A model generated the notes under the pieces. It saw only the letters and a program-made list of their open reading frames with translations, was not told the DNA's origin and did no database searches. 64,000 nucleotides of DNA from Rheinheimera tangshanensis (GTDB taxonomy: Bacteria > Pseudomonadota > Gammaproteobacteria > Enterobacterales > Alteromonadaceae): positions 744,001 to 808,000 of the forward strand of contig NZ_BMLH01000001.1 in NCBI RefSeq assembly GCF_014645135.1, in the 5' to 3' direction. The translations under genes and the position numbers were made by a program. Positions 63,821 to 64,000 of the stretch are shown one piece after another (the stretch's first letter is position 1; the number at the start of each line of letters is the position of its first letter).

Positions 63821-64000
63821 ATGAAATTTTTACTGATTATTTTGTCGTTGTCACTGTTGCCGCAACTGGCGTTTGCCGAATCACTCAAACTCATGAGCTA
63901 TAACATTAGGTGTGGCTTCTGTGAAGCTGAAGGTACGCCGCAGTATTGGCCTGAGCGTAAGTTTCTGCTGGCGCATTTAATTCAAACCCAACAACCGGAC
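63821..64000 (+). CDS. Exported endonuclease/exonuclease/phosphatase-family protein, N-terminal part
   Basis: The first 60 residues are visible: a signal peptide (about 1-19, ending FA-ES) and LKLMSYNIRCGFC, the first strand and metal-binding Asn of the EEP fold, followed by YWPERKFLLAHLI. The gene runs off the right edge. It is probably secreted. Confidence 0.8.
   Translation, partial: MKFLLIILSLSLLPQLAFAESLKLMSYNIRCGFCEAEGTPQYWPERKFLLAHLIQTQQPD

Overview
The window looks like chromosomal DNA of a free-living, aerobic, motile gammaproteobacterium. The closest fit I can infer is Rheinheimera or a relative in Alteromonadales/Chromatiales. The support is a Caulobacter-type TonB receptor, secreted S8, M28 and M16 peptidases, a TorF-type porin, DUF3081, DUF4144-like and DUF4382 proteins, and RebB genes. 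Genus is an inference from gene content. I see no rRNA, tRNA, CRISPR array, prophage or intact insertion sequence.

Left part (1-10.8 kb) is dominated by copper handling. After the 5' end of cydA and an SDR gene come copZ and copA, divergent from a shared control region with MerR-type 19-bp-spacer promoters, and cueR overlapping the end of copA. A secreted subtilase follows. Then comes a leftward set of periplasmic metal-handling genes: a Cys/His-rich exported protein, a protein with a 17-residue His-rich tandem repeat, a TolC-like lipoprotein and a Tat-type multicopper oxidase. No RND pump or adaptor lies beside them.

10.8-34 kb is mostly housekeeping and sensory. It holds a soluble GAF-PAS kinase, a GST cluster, AraC and NhaR-like regulators, a chemoreceptor, a ParD-like antitoxin gene overlapping a second methionine aminopeptidase and an SDR, a CNNM/CorC protein, a Ca2+/Na+ antiporter, two lipoproteins, an Atm1-type ABC exporter and ppnP. 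A compact porin-chemoreceptor-solute-binding-protein set and a GH13 lipoprotein follow. A tandem hairpin-rich noncoding repeat lies at 24.1-24.2 kb.

34-52 kb carries a tandem pair of M28 peptidases separated by a 26-bp-arm palindrome. Next is a small reb locus (two RebB-family proteins around an unknown helical protein) with a good sigma-70 promoter. It is divergent from a large TonB-dependent receptor. A GGDEF-EAL protein, an RND efflux pair and an M16 lipoprotein peptidase complete this part.

52-64 kb has the ydbH-ynbE-ydbL operon (envelope lipid transport) and then what I consider the most coherent regulatory unit in the window. This is a MacA-like adaptor, an ABC ATPase, two FtsX-type permeases, an NtrC-type response regulator and an NtrY-like kinase. 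It is preceded by a near-consensus sigma-54 promoter and two TGTCCG/CGGACA dyads placed like enhancer sites. A LacI regulator and the start of a secreted endonuclease/exonuclease/phosphatase protein close the window.

The best candidates for an under-described system are the reb (R-body) locus and the sigma-54-controlled ABC system.
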